A stretch of DNA of 64,000 bases from Lepturacanthus savala. Its lineage: Eukaryota; Chordata; Actinopteri; Scombriformes; Trichiuridae. A program made the position numbers and the translations under genes. This document shows, in pieces, positions 46,292 to 58,300 of this stretch; positions within the stretch are counted from its first letter, which is position 1; each line of letters begins with the position of its first letter. The stretch is from the NCBI GenBank assembly GCA_030544235.1, contig CM060462.1:39122526-39186525 (forward strand), in the 5' to 3' direction. The notes beneath the pieces were generated by a model, which saw nothing but the letters and a program-made list of their open reading frames with translations, had not been told where the DNA came from and ran no database searches.

Positions 46292-48214
46292 TACTGCAGT
46301 ATTTGTACCACATTACTGCAGTATTTGTACCATATTACTGCAGTATTTGTACCACATTACTGCAGTATTTGTACCATATTACTGCAGTATTTGTACCACA
46401 TTACTGCAGTATTTGTACCATATTACTGCAGTATTTGTATCATATTACTGCAGTATTTGTACCACATTACTGCAGTATTTGTACCATATTACTGCAGTAT
46501 TTGTACCATATTACTGCAGTATTTGTACCACATTACTGCAGTATTTGTACCATATTACTGCAGTATTTGTACCACATTACTGCAGTATTTGTACCACATT
46601 ACTGCAGTATTTGTACCATATTACTGCAGTATTTGTACCATATTACTGCAGTATTTGTACCATATTACTGCAGTATTTGTACCACATTACTGCAGTATTT
46701 GTACCATATTACTGCAGTATTTGTACCACATTACTGCAGTATTTGTACCATATTACTGCAGTATTTGTACCACATTACTGCAGTATTTGTACCATATTAC
46801 TGCAGTATTTGTACCACATTACTGCAGTATTTGTACCATATTACTGCAGTATTTGTACCACATTACTGCAGTATTTGTACCATATTACTGCAGTATTTGT
46901 ACCACATTACTGCAGTATTTGTACCATATTACTGCAGTATTTGTACCATATTACTGCAGTATTTGTACCACATTACTGCAGTATTTGTACCATATTACTG
47001 CAGTATTTGTACCACATTACTGCAGTATTTGTACCATATTACTGCAGTATTTGTACCACATTACTGCACTATTTGTACCATATTACTGCAGTATTTGTAC
47101 CACATTACTGCAGTATTTGTACCATATTACTGCAGTATTTGTACCACATTACTGCAGTATTTGTACCATATTACTGCAGTATTTGTACCACATTACTGCA
47201 GTATTTGTACCATATTACTGCAGTATTTGTACCATATTACTGCAGTATTTGTACCACATTACTGCAGTATTTGTACCATATTACTGCAGTATTTGTACCA
47301 CATTACTGCAGTATTTGTACCATATTACTGCAGTATTTGTACCACATTACTGCAGTATTTGTACCATATTACTGCAGTATTTGTATCATATTACTGCAGT
47401 ATTTGTACCACATTACTGCAGTATTTGTACCATATTACTGCAGTATTTGTACCATATTACTGCAGTATTTGTACCACATTACTGCAGTATTTGTACCATA
47501 TTACTGCAGTATTTGTACCACATTACTGCAGTATTTGTACCACATTACTGCAGTATTTGTACCATATTACTGCAGTATTTGTACCATATTACTGCAGTAT
47601 TTGTACCATATTACTGCAGTATTTGTACCACATTACTGCAGTATTTGTACCATATTACTGCAGTATTTGTACCACATTACTGCAGTATTTGTACCATATT
47701 ACTGCAGTATTTGTACCACATTACTGCAGTATTTGTACCATATTACTGCAGTATTTGTACCACATTACTGCAGTATTTGTACCATATTACTGCAGTATTT
47801 GTACCACATTACTGCAGTATTTGTACCATATTACTGCAGTATTTGTACCACATTACTGCAGTATTTGTACCATATTACTGCAGTATTTGTACCATATTAC
47901 TGCAGTATTTGTACCACATTACTGCAGTATTTGTACCATATTACTGCAGTATTTGTACCACATTACTGCAGTATTTGTACCATATTACTGCAGTATTTGT
48001 ACCACATTACTGCACTATTTGTACCATATTACTGCAGTATTTGTACCACATTACTGCAGTATTTGTACCATATTACTGCAGTATTTGTACCACATTACTG
48101 CAGTATTTGTACCATATTACTGCAGTATTTGTACCACATTACTGCAGTATTTGTACCATATTACTGCAGTATTTGTACCATATTACTGCAGTATTTGTAC
48201 CACATTACTGCAGT
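46292..48214. repeat. 22-bp minisatellite, about 87 copies
   Basis: The unit is TTACTGCAGTATTTGTACCA plus CA or TA, so every monomer has a CTGCAG (PstI) palindrome. CACATT and CATATT forms alternate in a longer pattern. Two rare variants (TTGTATCAT, and CTGCACT) each occur twice exactly 946 bp apart (43 monomers), showing a higher-order duplication. The plus strand has no stop in any frame, so 632-645-codon frames exist in all three. They are artefacts. Confidence 0.95.
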
Positions 48215-48510
48215 AAATCATAATGAATCTGTTCATGACCTCTCACATTAACCTTGTGACCTGTTGAATGGTCGGGAGCCACAGGTTGGGAAACACTAAT
48301 ATTGATCATTGTTTGTTATTTGTTGTTTTTAGTGATTAACTAACAAACCTGATAATATATTATATAATATATATATAATAATAATTATTATTATATATTT
48401 ACACCAAACTCCTGATTACAGACAAATATTAATATTTTTAATAAAACATCATAACATCTTCAGCTACTCTTGATTCCCACAACTTTTCAAATGTTAAGTT
48501 CTGTCATGTT
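48215..48510. other. Unique AT-rich sequence upstream of EFL1 promoter
   Basis: No exon recognised. AGGTTGGGAAACACTAAT at about 48282 resembles an end of a foldback element, but no partner is seen. Confidence 0.4.
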
Positions 48511-48828
48511 GTTGCCCGGCAACCACAGCGCGTCACTTCCGGTCCAGCCCTCAGCCGGAAGCTGCGTTCACGGTCCTCCGTTAGAACTCGTAATTTCCGC
48601 TTCAAGTTGTTTTCTCACCGCAAATTCCCAGATGGGTTTTGATGCTGAACTGTCGCGGCTTTAAAGTTTTATTTATAGTCATAAAGATGAAGGAGGCGTC
48701 CGTGTCACGACTCAACCAACAGTAGACTGATATTTTATAAAGTAAAAAAGAAAACGAATTGGTGAATATCCCACTGTTCATTTTAGCCGTGAACGCACCA
48801 TCTGCGGTACAACTTCCGGGAAAACAAC
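48511..48828 (+). promoter_or_regulatory. EFL1 promoter and probable non-coding exon 1
   Basis: No TATA box is evident at a fitting place. Instead there are ETS-like sites ACTTCCGG (48535-48542), CCGGAAGC (48555-48562) and CTTCCGGG (48812-48819), typical of housekeeping TATA-less promoters. A perfect palindrome GTTGCCCGGCAAC (48511-48523) fits the RFX X-box. AACAAC|GTGAGTAG at 48828/48829 is a strong donor. It pairs with the TTTTGTAG acceptor ending at 49210, giving a non-coding exon 1 spliced 8 nt upstream of the start codon. The transcription start is not determined. Confidence 0.6.
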
Positions 48829-49218
48829 GTGAGTAGAGTTGTCCACATGTGTCTTAAAATAAAAGTTTAAGGTTAAACTGGTTATTTAAATAAAACATTA
48901 AGTTTACGCTGCTTATTTAAATCAAAGTTGAAGGTTAAACTGTTTATTTAACGCAACTTTATTCCTGTAGCGGAGACACTAAACACCTTCTTGCTGTGAA
49001 TTAGCCTGTTAGCAGTTAGCATCGTTAGCATCAGCTGACAGGTCCACTTTCTACTTTCTGACACTTAACGATAACGTTTATTAACGTCCGTTGATGCTAA
49101 CAACATTAGCATTAGCAGAGGAGGTCGTGACGTAACTTCATGTTACATGTCACATGTCACAGTTGGTTTGAATGTTGCGGGGTTTTGCGGGATTTTTGCG
49201 GGTTTTGTAGGTTTCACC

Positions 49219-49309
49219 ATGGGACAAACGAGCCTGGAAAAGATCATCGAGCTGCAGAAAAATCCCGCAAACATCAGGAATTTGTGTATTTTGGCGCATG
49301 TTGACCACG
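49219..49309 (+). CDS. efl1: EFL1 coding exon 1 (residues 1-31, split Gly codon)
   Basis: Starts at an ATG in CACCATGG context and reads MGQTSLEKIIELQKN then LAHVDH. It ends one base into the Gly of the P-loop, before GTGAGT. The frame is open upstream to 49147, but the alignment with known EFL1 N-termini and the TTTGTAG acceptor at 49210 favour this start. Confidence 0.92.
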
Positions 49310-52300
49310 GTGAGTTAATAGTAAACTGAGAGTTTATGAAATAATTCATGAATTTAATTGTTGTCACAGCGGTTTTATATAGTCCAACTAATTTAATACA
49401 TTCGTTTTTTCTGTTCTATCTTTTTCTTTCAACGAATGAATCCTTTGTTTATTATATGAAATATTAAAGATATAAAAACATTTCAGAGCCCACGTGTCCT
49501 CAACTCGGTTTCCAGGTTATTTAATTGTTGAGAAATTAAATGAATAAAGATTAAAACGGTTTTAATAACTGTTGAATTAACTGAATTAATTCAGGACTTT
49601 GGACTTTTCAGGTAAAACGACTCTGGCTGATTGTTTAGTCGCCAGCAACGGAATCATCTCCAGCCGCCTGGCTGGGAAGGTCAGTTATTATTAATCACTA
49701 TTAATAACAGCTGAGGCAGTATTATTATTAATGATTGATTATTGATTATCAGCTGAGGTACCTGGACAGCAGTATTATTATTAATGATTGATTATTGATT
49801 ATCAGCTGAGGTACCTGGACAGCAGGGAGGATGAGCAGCTCAGAGGAATCACCATGAAGTCCAGCTCCATTTCTCTTCACTACAAACACGGTCAGTGAAT
49901 ATTTCTCAGCTTTGATTGGTCCTTCAGGAAATAAACGAGGATGTTTCCATCGTTCTTCCAGTAAATCAGCTGATTAGTTTCTGTGTCTATCCTCAGGAGA
50001 CCAGGACTTCCTGCTGAACCTCATCGACTCTCCTGGACACGTCGACTTCTCCTCAGAGGTTTCCACCGCCGTCCGACTCTGTGATGGAGCCGTGGTCATC
50101 GTAGATGCTGTAGAGGGCGTCTGTCCACAGGTAAAATACATACGTGTTACGTGTTGCTGTTAGACGTGTTACGTGTTGCTGTTAGACGTGTTACGTGTTG
50201 CTGTTAGACGTGTTACATGTTGCTGTTAGACGTGTTAATGTGTTGCTGTTAGACGTGTTACATGTTGCTGTTAGACGTGCTAACGTGTTGCTGTTAGACG
50301 TGTTAACGTGTTGCTGTTAGACATGTTACGTGTTGCTGTTAGACATGTTACGTGTTGCTGTTAGACATGTTACGTGTTGCTGTTAGACATGTTACGTGTT
50401 GCTGTTAGACATGTTACGTGTTGCTGTTAGACGTGTTACGTGTTGCTGTTAGACGTGTTCCGTGTTGCTGTTAGACGTGTTACGTGTTGCTGTTAGACAT
50501 GTTACGTGTTGCTGTTAGACGTGTTACGTGTTGCTGTTAGACGTGTTCCGTGTTGCTGTTAGACACGTTACGTGTTGCTGTTAGACGTGTTACATGTTGC
50601 TGTTAGATGTGTTAACGTGTTGCTGTTAGACGTGTTAGATTGTGTTGCAGGCATGTTTCTAACATGTTATTAACCTGTTTTTTTTCTACAGACCCAGGTG
50701 GTCCTGCAGCAGGCGTGTTTCTGACATGTTAACATGTTTCTAACGTGTTATTAACATGTTTTTCTCTGCAGACCCAGGTGGTCCTGCAGCAGGCGTGTTT
50801 CTGACATGTTAACATGTTTCTGACATGTTATTAACGTGTTTCTGACATGTTAACATGTTTCTAACGTGTTATTAACATGTTTTTCTCTGCAGACCCAGGT
50901 GGTCCTGCGGCAGGCGTGGCTGGAGAACATCAGACCCGTCCTCGTCATCAATAAGATCGATCGGCTGATCACGGAGCTGAAGCTCAGTTCTCAGGAGGCT
51001 TATTCTCACCTGCAGAAGATCCTGGAGCAGGTGAAGCTGCAGAGAAACTAAAAGTTTAGACTTAATCACAGAATTAAACGGCTTCAGCTGTTTCTGTCCT
51101 CAGGTGAACGCTGTCACAGGATCGCTGTTCACCTCCAAAGTCCTGGAGGACCGAGCGGAGAAGGAGAAGGAGGAGCAGAAGGAGAAGGAGGAGCAGAAGG
51201 AGAAGGAGGAGCAGAAGGAGAAGGAGGAGGACAAGGAGGAGGACAAGGAGGAGCAGGAGGATCCTGGAGACCAGGTCTACGACTGGAGTTCAGGTCTGGA
51301 GGATGTAGACGACTCCCACATCTACTTCTCTCCCGACCAGGGGAACGTGGTGTTCTCCAGCGCCGTGGATGGGTGGGGCTTCAGGTGAGGCTACTTCCTG
51401 CTTCTTAGTGACATCACAAACACGCAGAGTTCCAGGTCGGCTGCTTCCAACTGGTTCTAAAAACAGACAAGTTCAGCATTTTTACATGTAAATGTGAATG
51501 TTAAAGATTAAAAATCTACCTCAAAATATATAAATAATATAATAATAATAATAATAATAATAATATATATATTTATATACATTATTTATATACATTATAA
51601 TGATATATATTAATATTAATATTATTATTTACAGTATTTTTGACAGTTAAACAGTTGTGACCTGGTTTGAACTGAATGTCCGTCCATGTCCACTAGATGG
51701 TGCTGTGGCGACGCTACACAGACATGAACAGATATAAATATATGATGTAAATATAAATGTCCAGCAGCCGAGGAGCTGATTGGTCGTTTCCAGGTGATTT
51801 CCTCACCTGGAAACGTCCGTCTGCTGCAGGACGAGGACATGGAGACCTACTTTAGAAGCTGTGTCCTCCACTAAAAATAAAACCAGTCCCAGCGGAGACG
51901 GACCGGTCCTCACTACCACCATTCAGCAGGAAAACAAGCAGGAAACAAGCAGGAAAACAAGCAGGAAACAAGCAGGAAACAAGCAGGAAAACAAGCAGGA
52001 AAACAAGCAGGAAAACAAGCAGGAAAACGAGCAGGAAACAAGCAGGAAACAAGCAGGAAAACGAGCAGGAAAACAAGCAGGAAATAACCAGGAAACAAGC
52101 AGGAAACAACCAGGAAATAACCAGGAAACAACCAGGAAATAACCAGGAAACAAGCAGGAAACAAGCAGGAAACAAGCAGGAAACAAGCAGGAAAACGAGC
52201 AGGAAAACAAGCAGGAAATAACCAGGAAACAACCAGGAAACAACCAGGAAACAACCAGGAAACAACCAGGAAACAACCAGGAAATAACCAGGAAACAAGC

Positions 52301-55300
52301 AGGAAACAACCAGGAAATAACCAGGAAATAACCAGGAAACAACCAGGAAAACAACCAGGAAATAACCAGGAAATAACCAGGAAACAACCAGGAAAACAAC
52401 CAGGAGACCATGAACAGTTGAAATAATAAATACAAGTGATGATGAGCTGGTTTATTTGTGTGTTTATTAGAATCCATCAGTTTGCTGACATCTACAGTCA
52501 GAGGATGAACATCAACAGAGACGTGCTGCTGAAAACTCTGTGGGGAGATTTCTACCTGAATATGAAGGCCAAGAAGATCATGAAGGGAGCTCAGGTAACA
52601 CCACACTCATTAACATGTTAATTAACATATTCATTAACATATTCATTAACATTCTACCTGAATATGAAGGCCAAGAAGATCATGAAGGGAGCTCAGGTAA
52701 CACCACACTCATTAACATGTTAATTAACATATTCATTAACATATTCATTAACATTCTACCTGAATATGAAGGCCAAGAAGATCATGAAGGGAGCTCAGGT
52801 AACACCACACTCATTAACATAGTCATTAAAATATTAAGTAAAACTGTAATTAAAATATTTATCACAGTAATTAAAATATTAATTAAAAAATTAATTAAAA
52901 CATGATCAGAGTAATTAAAACAGGTATTAAAATATTAATCACAGTAATTAGGATCGATTTAGGACTAGGTGATACAATCCCCTGGGACTATGCATGGCAG
53001 GGGCGTCCTCCTCCCTGATCCAAGCTTGCGCCTGACCGCATACCTGAGTGGAAAAGGAGCTGCTGCTTAACGGCCTTCGTTAGCCACTGGGACACATCGT
53101 CAGTTGTGTCCTCAGATCACGGGGCGTTTCGGCCAATTATCACAATACGCCCTCAGCAAAGGCAGGCCCACCACAGGTTGATCAGACCTGGGTGTGTGTC
53201 CCAGGGCTAAGTTTTTGCCTTCACAGCCCAGCTGGTGTCGCTCCTTTTCAGCCACAGCCAATGGCTCGTCCGCTCGGCGGTGTTGGCCAGCTCCTTGATG
53301 GCCTGTCTGTGCGCTTGCCCCCTGACTCCAACCTCCCTGAGGAGCTTCACTGTCGAGGTGGCCACAAAACCCCTACACCCCACCTCCACCGGGCGCACCC
53401 TTGCCTTCCAGCCCCTGTCCTCTGCCTCAGCCGCCAGGTCAGTGTAGTGCAGTTTCTTGCGTTCGTACGCCTCTTCGATGGACTCCTCCCAAGGAACCGT
53501 GAGCTCAATGATGTAGGCGAGCTTGCAGGTATTGGACCATAGGACGAGGTCTGGACGCAGGGTGGTCACTGCGATCTCTGGGGGAAAAAGGAGCCTCTGA
53601 TCCAAGTCGACTTGCATCTGCCAGTCCCTGGCAGCATTTAGAGGGCCCAGGTCAGGGTGTGGGGGCCTTGCCTTCTGCTTCTCCCCCTCCCGAAGGAACG
53701 TTGGTGGGTGATGGCGCATGCCCTGGTTCCTGGTGGGTAGGGCGTTGATGGAAACCCTCTTGTGCTCGAGCACGTCGGCAAGGCATCTGAGGACCTGGTT
53801 GTGTCTCCATGTATATCTGCCTTGGGTGAGGCTGGATTTACAGCCCACCATGATGTGCTTGAGCGTTGCTGGGGTCGAACACAGGGGGCATGCTGGGTCA
53901 TTTCCAAACCACAGCTGCAGGTTTTTAGGAGATGGCAGCACATCATACGTTGCTCGAACGATGAAGCTCAGCCTGTTTGATTCCATGCCCCAGAGTTCGC
54001 TCCATGTCAGCTTCTTCTTTTCGACTCCCTCCCAGCTCATCCAGCGGCCCTGTTTGGCTTGTGCTACAGCCTTGGAACGTCTGGCTGCTTCCTCCTGTCG
54101 ACGCACCTCCTCAACAACCATGGTCCGCCGCTCACCTGTGGATGCCTTTCGCCAGAGAGGAGTTACCGTTCCGAGGCCAAAGCCTGCCCTGCCTTGCTGG
54201 ACATGGCCCACTACATCCCGGTGCCGGAGGGCAGATTTGGCCTGTAGGACAGCAGTGGCTGGGGTCCACTTCCTCCCTGTTGCCAAGGTGGGTGGGGCAC
54301 CTCTCACTACAGGGTCCCGGGAATCAGTGAGGGACATCTCCAACCTCACCTTGGCACACTTGAACTCCTCAACCACACTGGAAATCGGCAGCGACAAGGC
54401 TCCGTCGCTGTAGAGTCCAACGCAGCTGAAGCACCTTGGTAGTCCGAGCCACTTCCTCACGTGGGAGTTCACCAGCCTTTCCAAGCGATTCGCATGGCGT
54501 GTGGAGATCTCATACATCGCCAGCGGCCACTGGAGTCTGGGTAACAGCCCAAACTGGAGGCACCAGAGCTTCAGTTTCCCTGGTAGTGCAGTGTTGTTGA
54601 TCTGCCTTAAACCATTGGCTGTGTCCTGCCGCAGTTGTTCAATCTGCTGGGTATCTCTGAGGTCCGCATTATACCATCGGCCGAGACTCTTGATGGGCTT
54701 CTCTAGGAGTGTTGGAATTGGTTCACCACTGATGTGGTAACGCTCCCCGGTCAGTTGGCCCTTGACGATGGAAATGCTGCGTGACTTGCTTGGTTTGAAG
54801 TCCATTCTCGCCCAGTGAATGTTTTCCTGGAGTTTCTGCAGCAGACGTCTTGTGCATGGTTTTGTTGTTGTTATGACGGTCATGTCATCCATATAGGCCC
54901 TGATAGGCGGAAGACGAAGGCCACTCTTGGTCCTCTCGCCTCCCACCACCCAGCGGGATGCCCGTATGACCAACTCCATTGCCATGACAAATGCCAGAGG
55001 GGAAATTGTGCAGCCCGCCATAATGCCGATTTCCAGATGCTGCCAGGCGGTGGTGTTGCCCTCAGCTGTTACACATAACTGGAGATCCTGGAAGTAGCTC
55101 TTAATCAGCTTGGTGATGTGGTCTGGTACGCCAAAGTAGTTGAAGGCCGACCACAAGATCTTGTGAGGGACTGACCCGAAGGCGTTGGCGAGGTCTAGGA
55201 AGACCACATGTAGGTCTCTCCGCTCCTTTTTTGCGGTCTGTATCTGGTGCCAGATCATATTGGCGTGCTCCAGACATCCTGAGAAACCCTGGATCCCAGC

Positions 55301-58300
55301 TTTCTGCACCGATGTGTCAACAAAGTTGTTTCTTTGGAGGAACATAGAGAGCCTTTGAGCAGCAATGCTAAAGAAAATCTTTCCCTCCACATTCAGCAGG
55401 CTGATCTGACGAAACTGGCCTAGGGATGACGAGTCCTTCTCTTTGGGGATAAAGATGCCTCCTGCTCTTCGCCATGCTCTTGGAATCACGCCTTTCTTCC
55501 ATGCTACCCTCATCAGCTTCCATAGGTATCTGAGGACTCCAGGGGCGTTCTTATACAATCTATAAGGGATGCCATTGGGCCCGGGGGCTGCCGCTGACCT
55601 CGCCTGCTTGACAGTTTTCTGCACCTCACTCCAGGTGGGGGGTCTTACGTCCATTTGGTGTTCAGGTGCTTGAATAGGTGGCATGTTGTTTGGGATAGTG
55701 ACTGGTTCATGCTTCCGAGGATCAGAGTATGTCTTACTCAGGTGCTCTTCCAGGTCTTTTATGGGCACCTTGAGGCTCCCACTCTTCTCTTGCTCAAAGA
55801 GACCTTTAACCAACCTGTAGGGATTGTTAAAGAAGAGGGTCCTTGTACGCTCTTTCCTCTTGCGTTGCTGCCTGAGGCACTCTGCCCTTCGCAACTTTGT
55901 TAGACGCTGCTTGAGTTCAGCCTGCAGGACTTCGATTCCCTCTCTTTCCATCTCTGAAGCCTTTCTCCACAGTTTTCTCAGCTGTCTTCTTTCTTTCACC
56001 AACCTTTCAATTTCCCGCTGCCTCCTGGACTGGTTCGGAGGGCCTCTCTGCTGCCTCTGTGCTTTGAGCTTTATCCCAAATCTTTCAGCGCCATAGCTGT
56101 AGATAATGGCACCCATGTTGTCCAGCTTTCTTTCAACAGGACCCTTCTGCTGTTCTAGAAGGAGGACCAGATCTGAGTCAAAGGTCTCCCACTCTCTTAT
56201 CTGGTTGGATTTGGGCCACAGGATCAGAGCTTTCCTTCCTTCCATCTTCCTCTCTGTTGGTGGTATTGGATGGTTGGGCTCACTGTTGAAGGGTGCTGCA
56301 GGCGGGTTGAGCTCCAGGGTGGAGACTGCTGCTGGCTGGCTGGGCTCCGGGCTGGAGACTGCTGCTGGCTGGTTGGGCTCCGGGCTGGAGACTGCTGCTG
56401 GCTGGTTGGGCTCCGGACTGGAGACTGCTGCTGGCTGGCTGGGCTTCAGGCTGGAGACTGCTGCTGGCTGGCTGTGCTCCGGGCTGGAGACTGCTGCTGG
56501 CTGGTTGGGCTCCGGACTGGAGACCTCTGCTGGCTGGCTGGGCTCCGGGCTGGAGACTGCTGTTGGCTGGGTGGATGCCAAGCTGGATACTGGTGGAGGG
56601 CCTATGGTACTCTGAGCTTCATTCGAGGTGCTGATACCCTGAGGACTGTGGGGGTTCTCCTGCCTCCGGGCTTCATTCGACTGACTTGATGTACTTCTTA
56701 GAAAGTATTGATCAATGCGAGGCCCCTTCTTGAGCTCGCTGAGGCATTTCTTGATGCCTTGGTGGATTTTCAGGCCCCTCTCTGTTGTCATCCTTGACCA
56801 GCCACAGATGCAGGTCTGCAGCATTTGTCCAGTTGCCGGGGGATTACTGGCTGTGCTGGTTGTTCTGTTCGTTGTCAGGTCCGTTCCGCTGTCTGTCACC
56901 GTGCAATCCGTCCATAATGGGTCATCTTCCGCCCCCGCTCTCGCAGACCCTGGGGGTATTTTCTTCCTTGACTTTTTCGTAGCAATGATGGGTGGAACCA
57001 GAAACACTAATCTAACTAAAACAGTAATCACAATTTAATCACAGATTAATCACAGATTATTATCACATTAATCATCGTTATCACATTAATCACATGTTCT
57101 GTATGTTGTTGTTGACGTGTTGTTATTGTTGTTGACATTTATCCCCCGTGGTGTTGAAGGGTTGCTAAAGGGAAGAAACTGATGTTTGTTGTTTGATTGT
57201 TATTATTGACATGTTGTTGTTGTTGTTGTTGACATGTTGTTTCCTCCTCATCGTCCTCCAGGCCAAAGGGAAGAAGCCGTTGTTTATTGTTTGTGTTTTA
57301 TTATTATTATTATTATTGACGTGTTGTTTGTTGTTGTTGTTGTTGTTGACATGTTGTTATTGTTGACGTGTTGTTTCCTCCTCATCGTCCTCCAGGCCAA
57401 AGGGAAGAAGCCGTTGTTTGTTCAGCTGGTTCTGGACAACATCTGGACGTTGTACGATGCCGTCGTCACCAGGAGGTCAGTACAGATCCTCATCAGCTGA
57501 CTTCCTGTCATGTGACCCAGAGGTCGCTCCTGATTGGATGAGGGGGGGTGTGAGGGGGCGGGGTCTAACGTCCTCTGTTTGTGTCCCAGAGACAAAGAGA
57601 AGGTGGAGAAGGTGGTGGCGTCTCTGGGGGTGAAGGTGGCTTACAGGGACGCCCGCCACTCCGACCCCAGGGTCCTGCTGTCCTCCATCTGCAGCCAGTG
57701 GCTGCCCCTGGCCCAGGCCGTCCTCTGTATCCTGCACCTGGTCCACCTGGACCACCCGGGCCACCTGGACCACCTCACTTCCTGTTCACCTATTCTGTTG
57801 TGGGTCTGGGTGGTCCTCACTTCCTGTTTACCTGCCCCGTTGTTGGTCCTCACTTCCTGTTTACCTGCCCCGTTGTTGGTCCTCACTTCCTGTTTACCTG
57901 TCCTATTGTTGGTCCTCACTTCCTGTTTACCTGTCCTATTGTTGGTCCTCACTTCCTGTTTACCTGTCCTATTGTTGGTCCTTACTTCCTGTTTACCTGT
58001 CCTATTGTTGGTCCTCACTTCCTGTTTACCTGCCCCGTTGTTGGTCCTCACTTCCTGTTTACCTGTCCTATTGTTGGTCCTCACTTCCTGTTTACCTGTC
58101 CTATTGTTGGTCCTCACTTCCTGTTTACCTGGCCTATTGTTGGTCCTTACTTCCTGTTTACCTGGCCTATTGTTGGTCCTTACTTCCTGTTTACCTGTCC
58201 TATTGTTGGTTTTCACTTCCTGTTTACCTGCCCCGTTGTTGGTCCTTACTTCCTGTTTACCTGTCCTATTGTTGGTCCTCACTTCCTGTTTACCTGGCCT

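Noticed and set aside
49147..49218. Upstream in-frame ATG extending EFL1
   Set aside because: The extension has no match to the known EFL1 start. The CACCATGG codon at 49219 matches length and sequence of the usual N-terminus, and a good acceptor lies between the two.
53192..57038. Several plus-strand frames of 60-230 codons inside the retrotransposon
   Set aside because: Shadows of the long antisense polyprotein frame.
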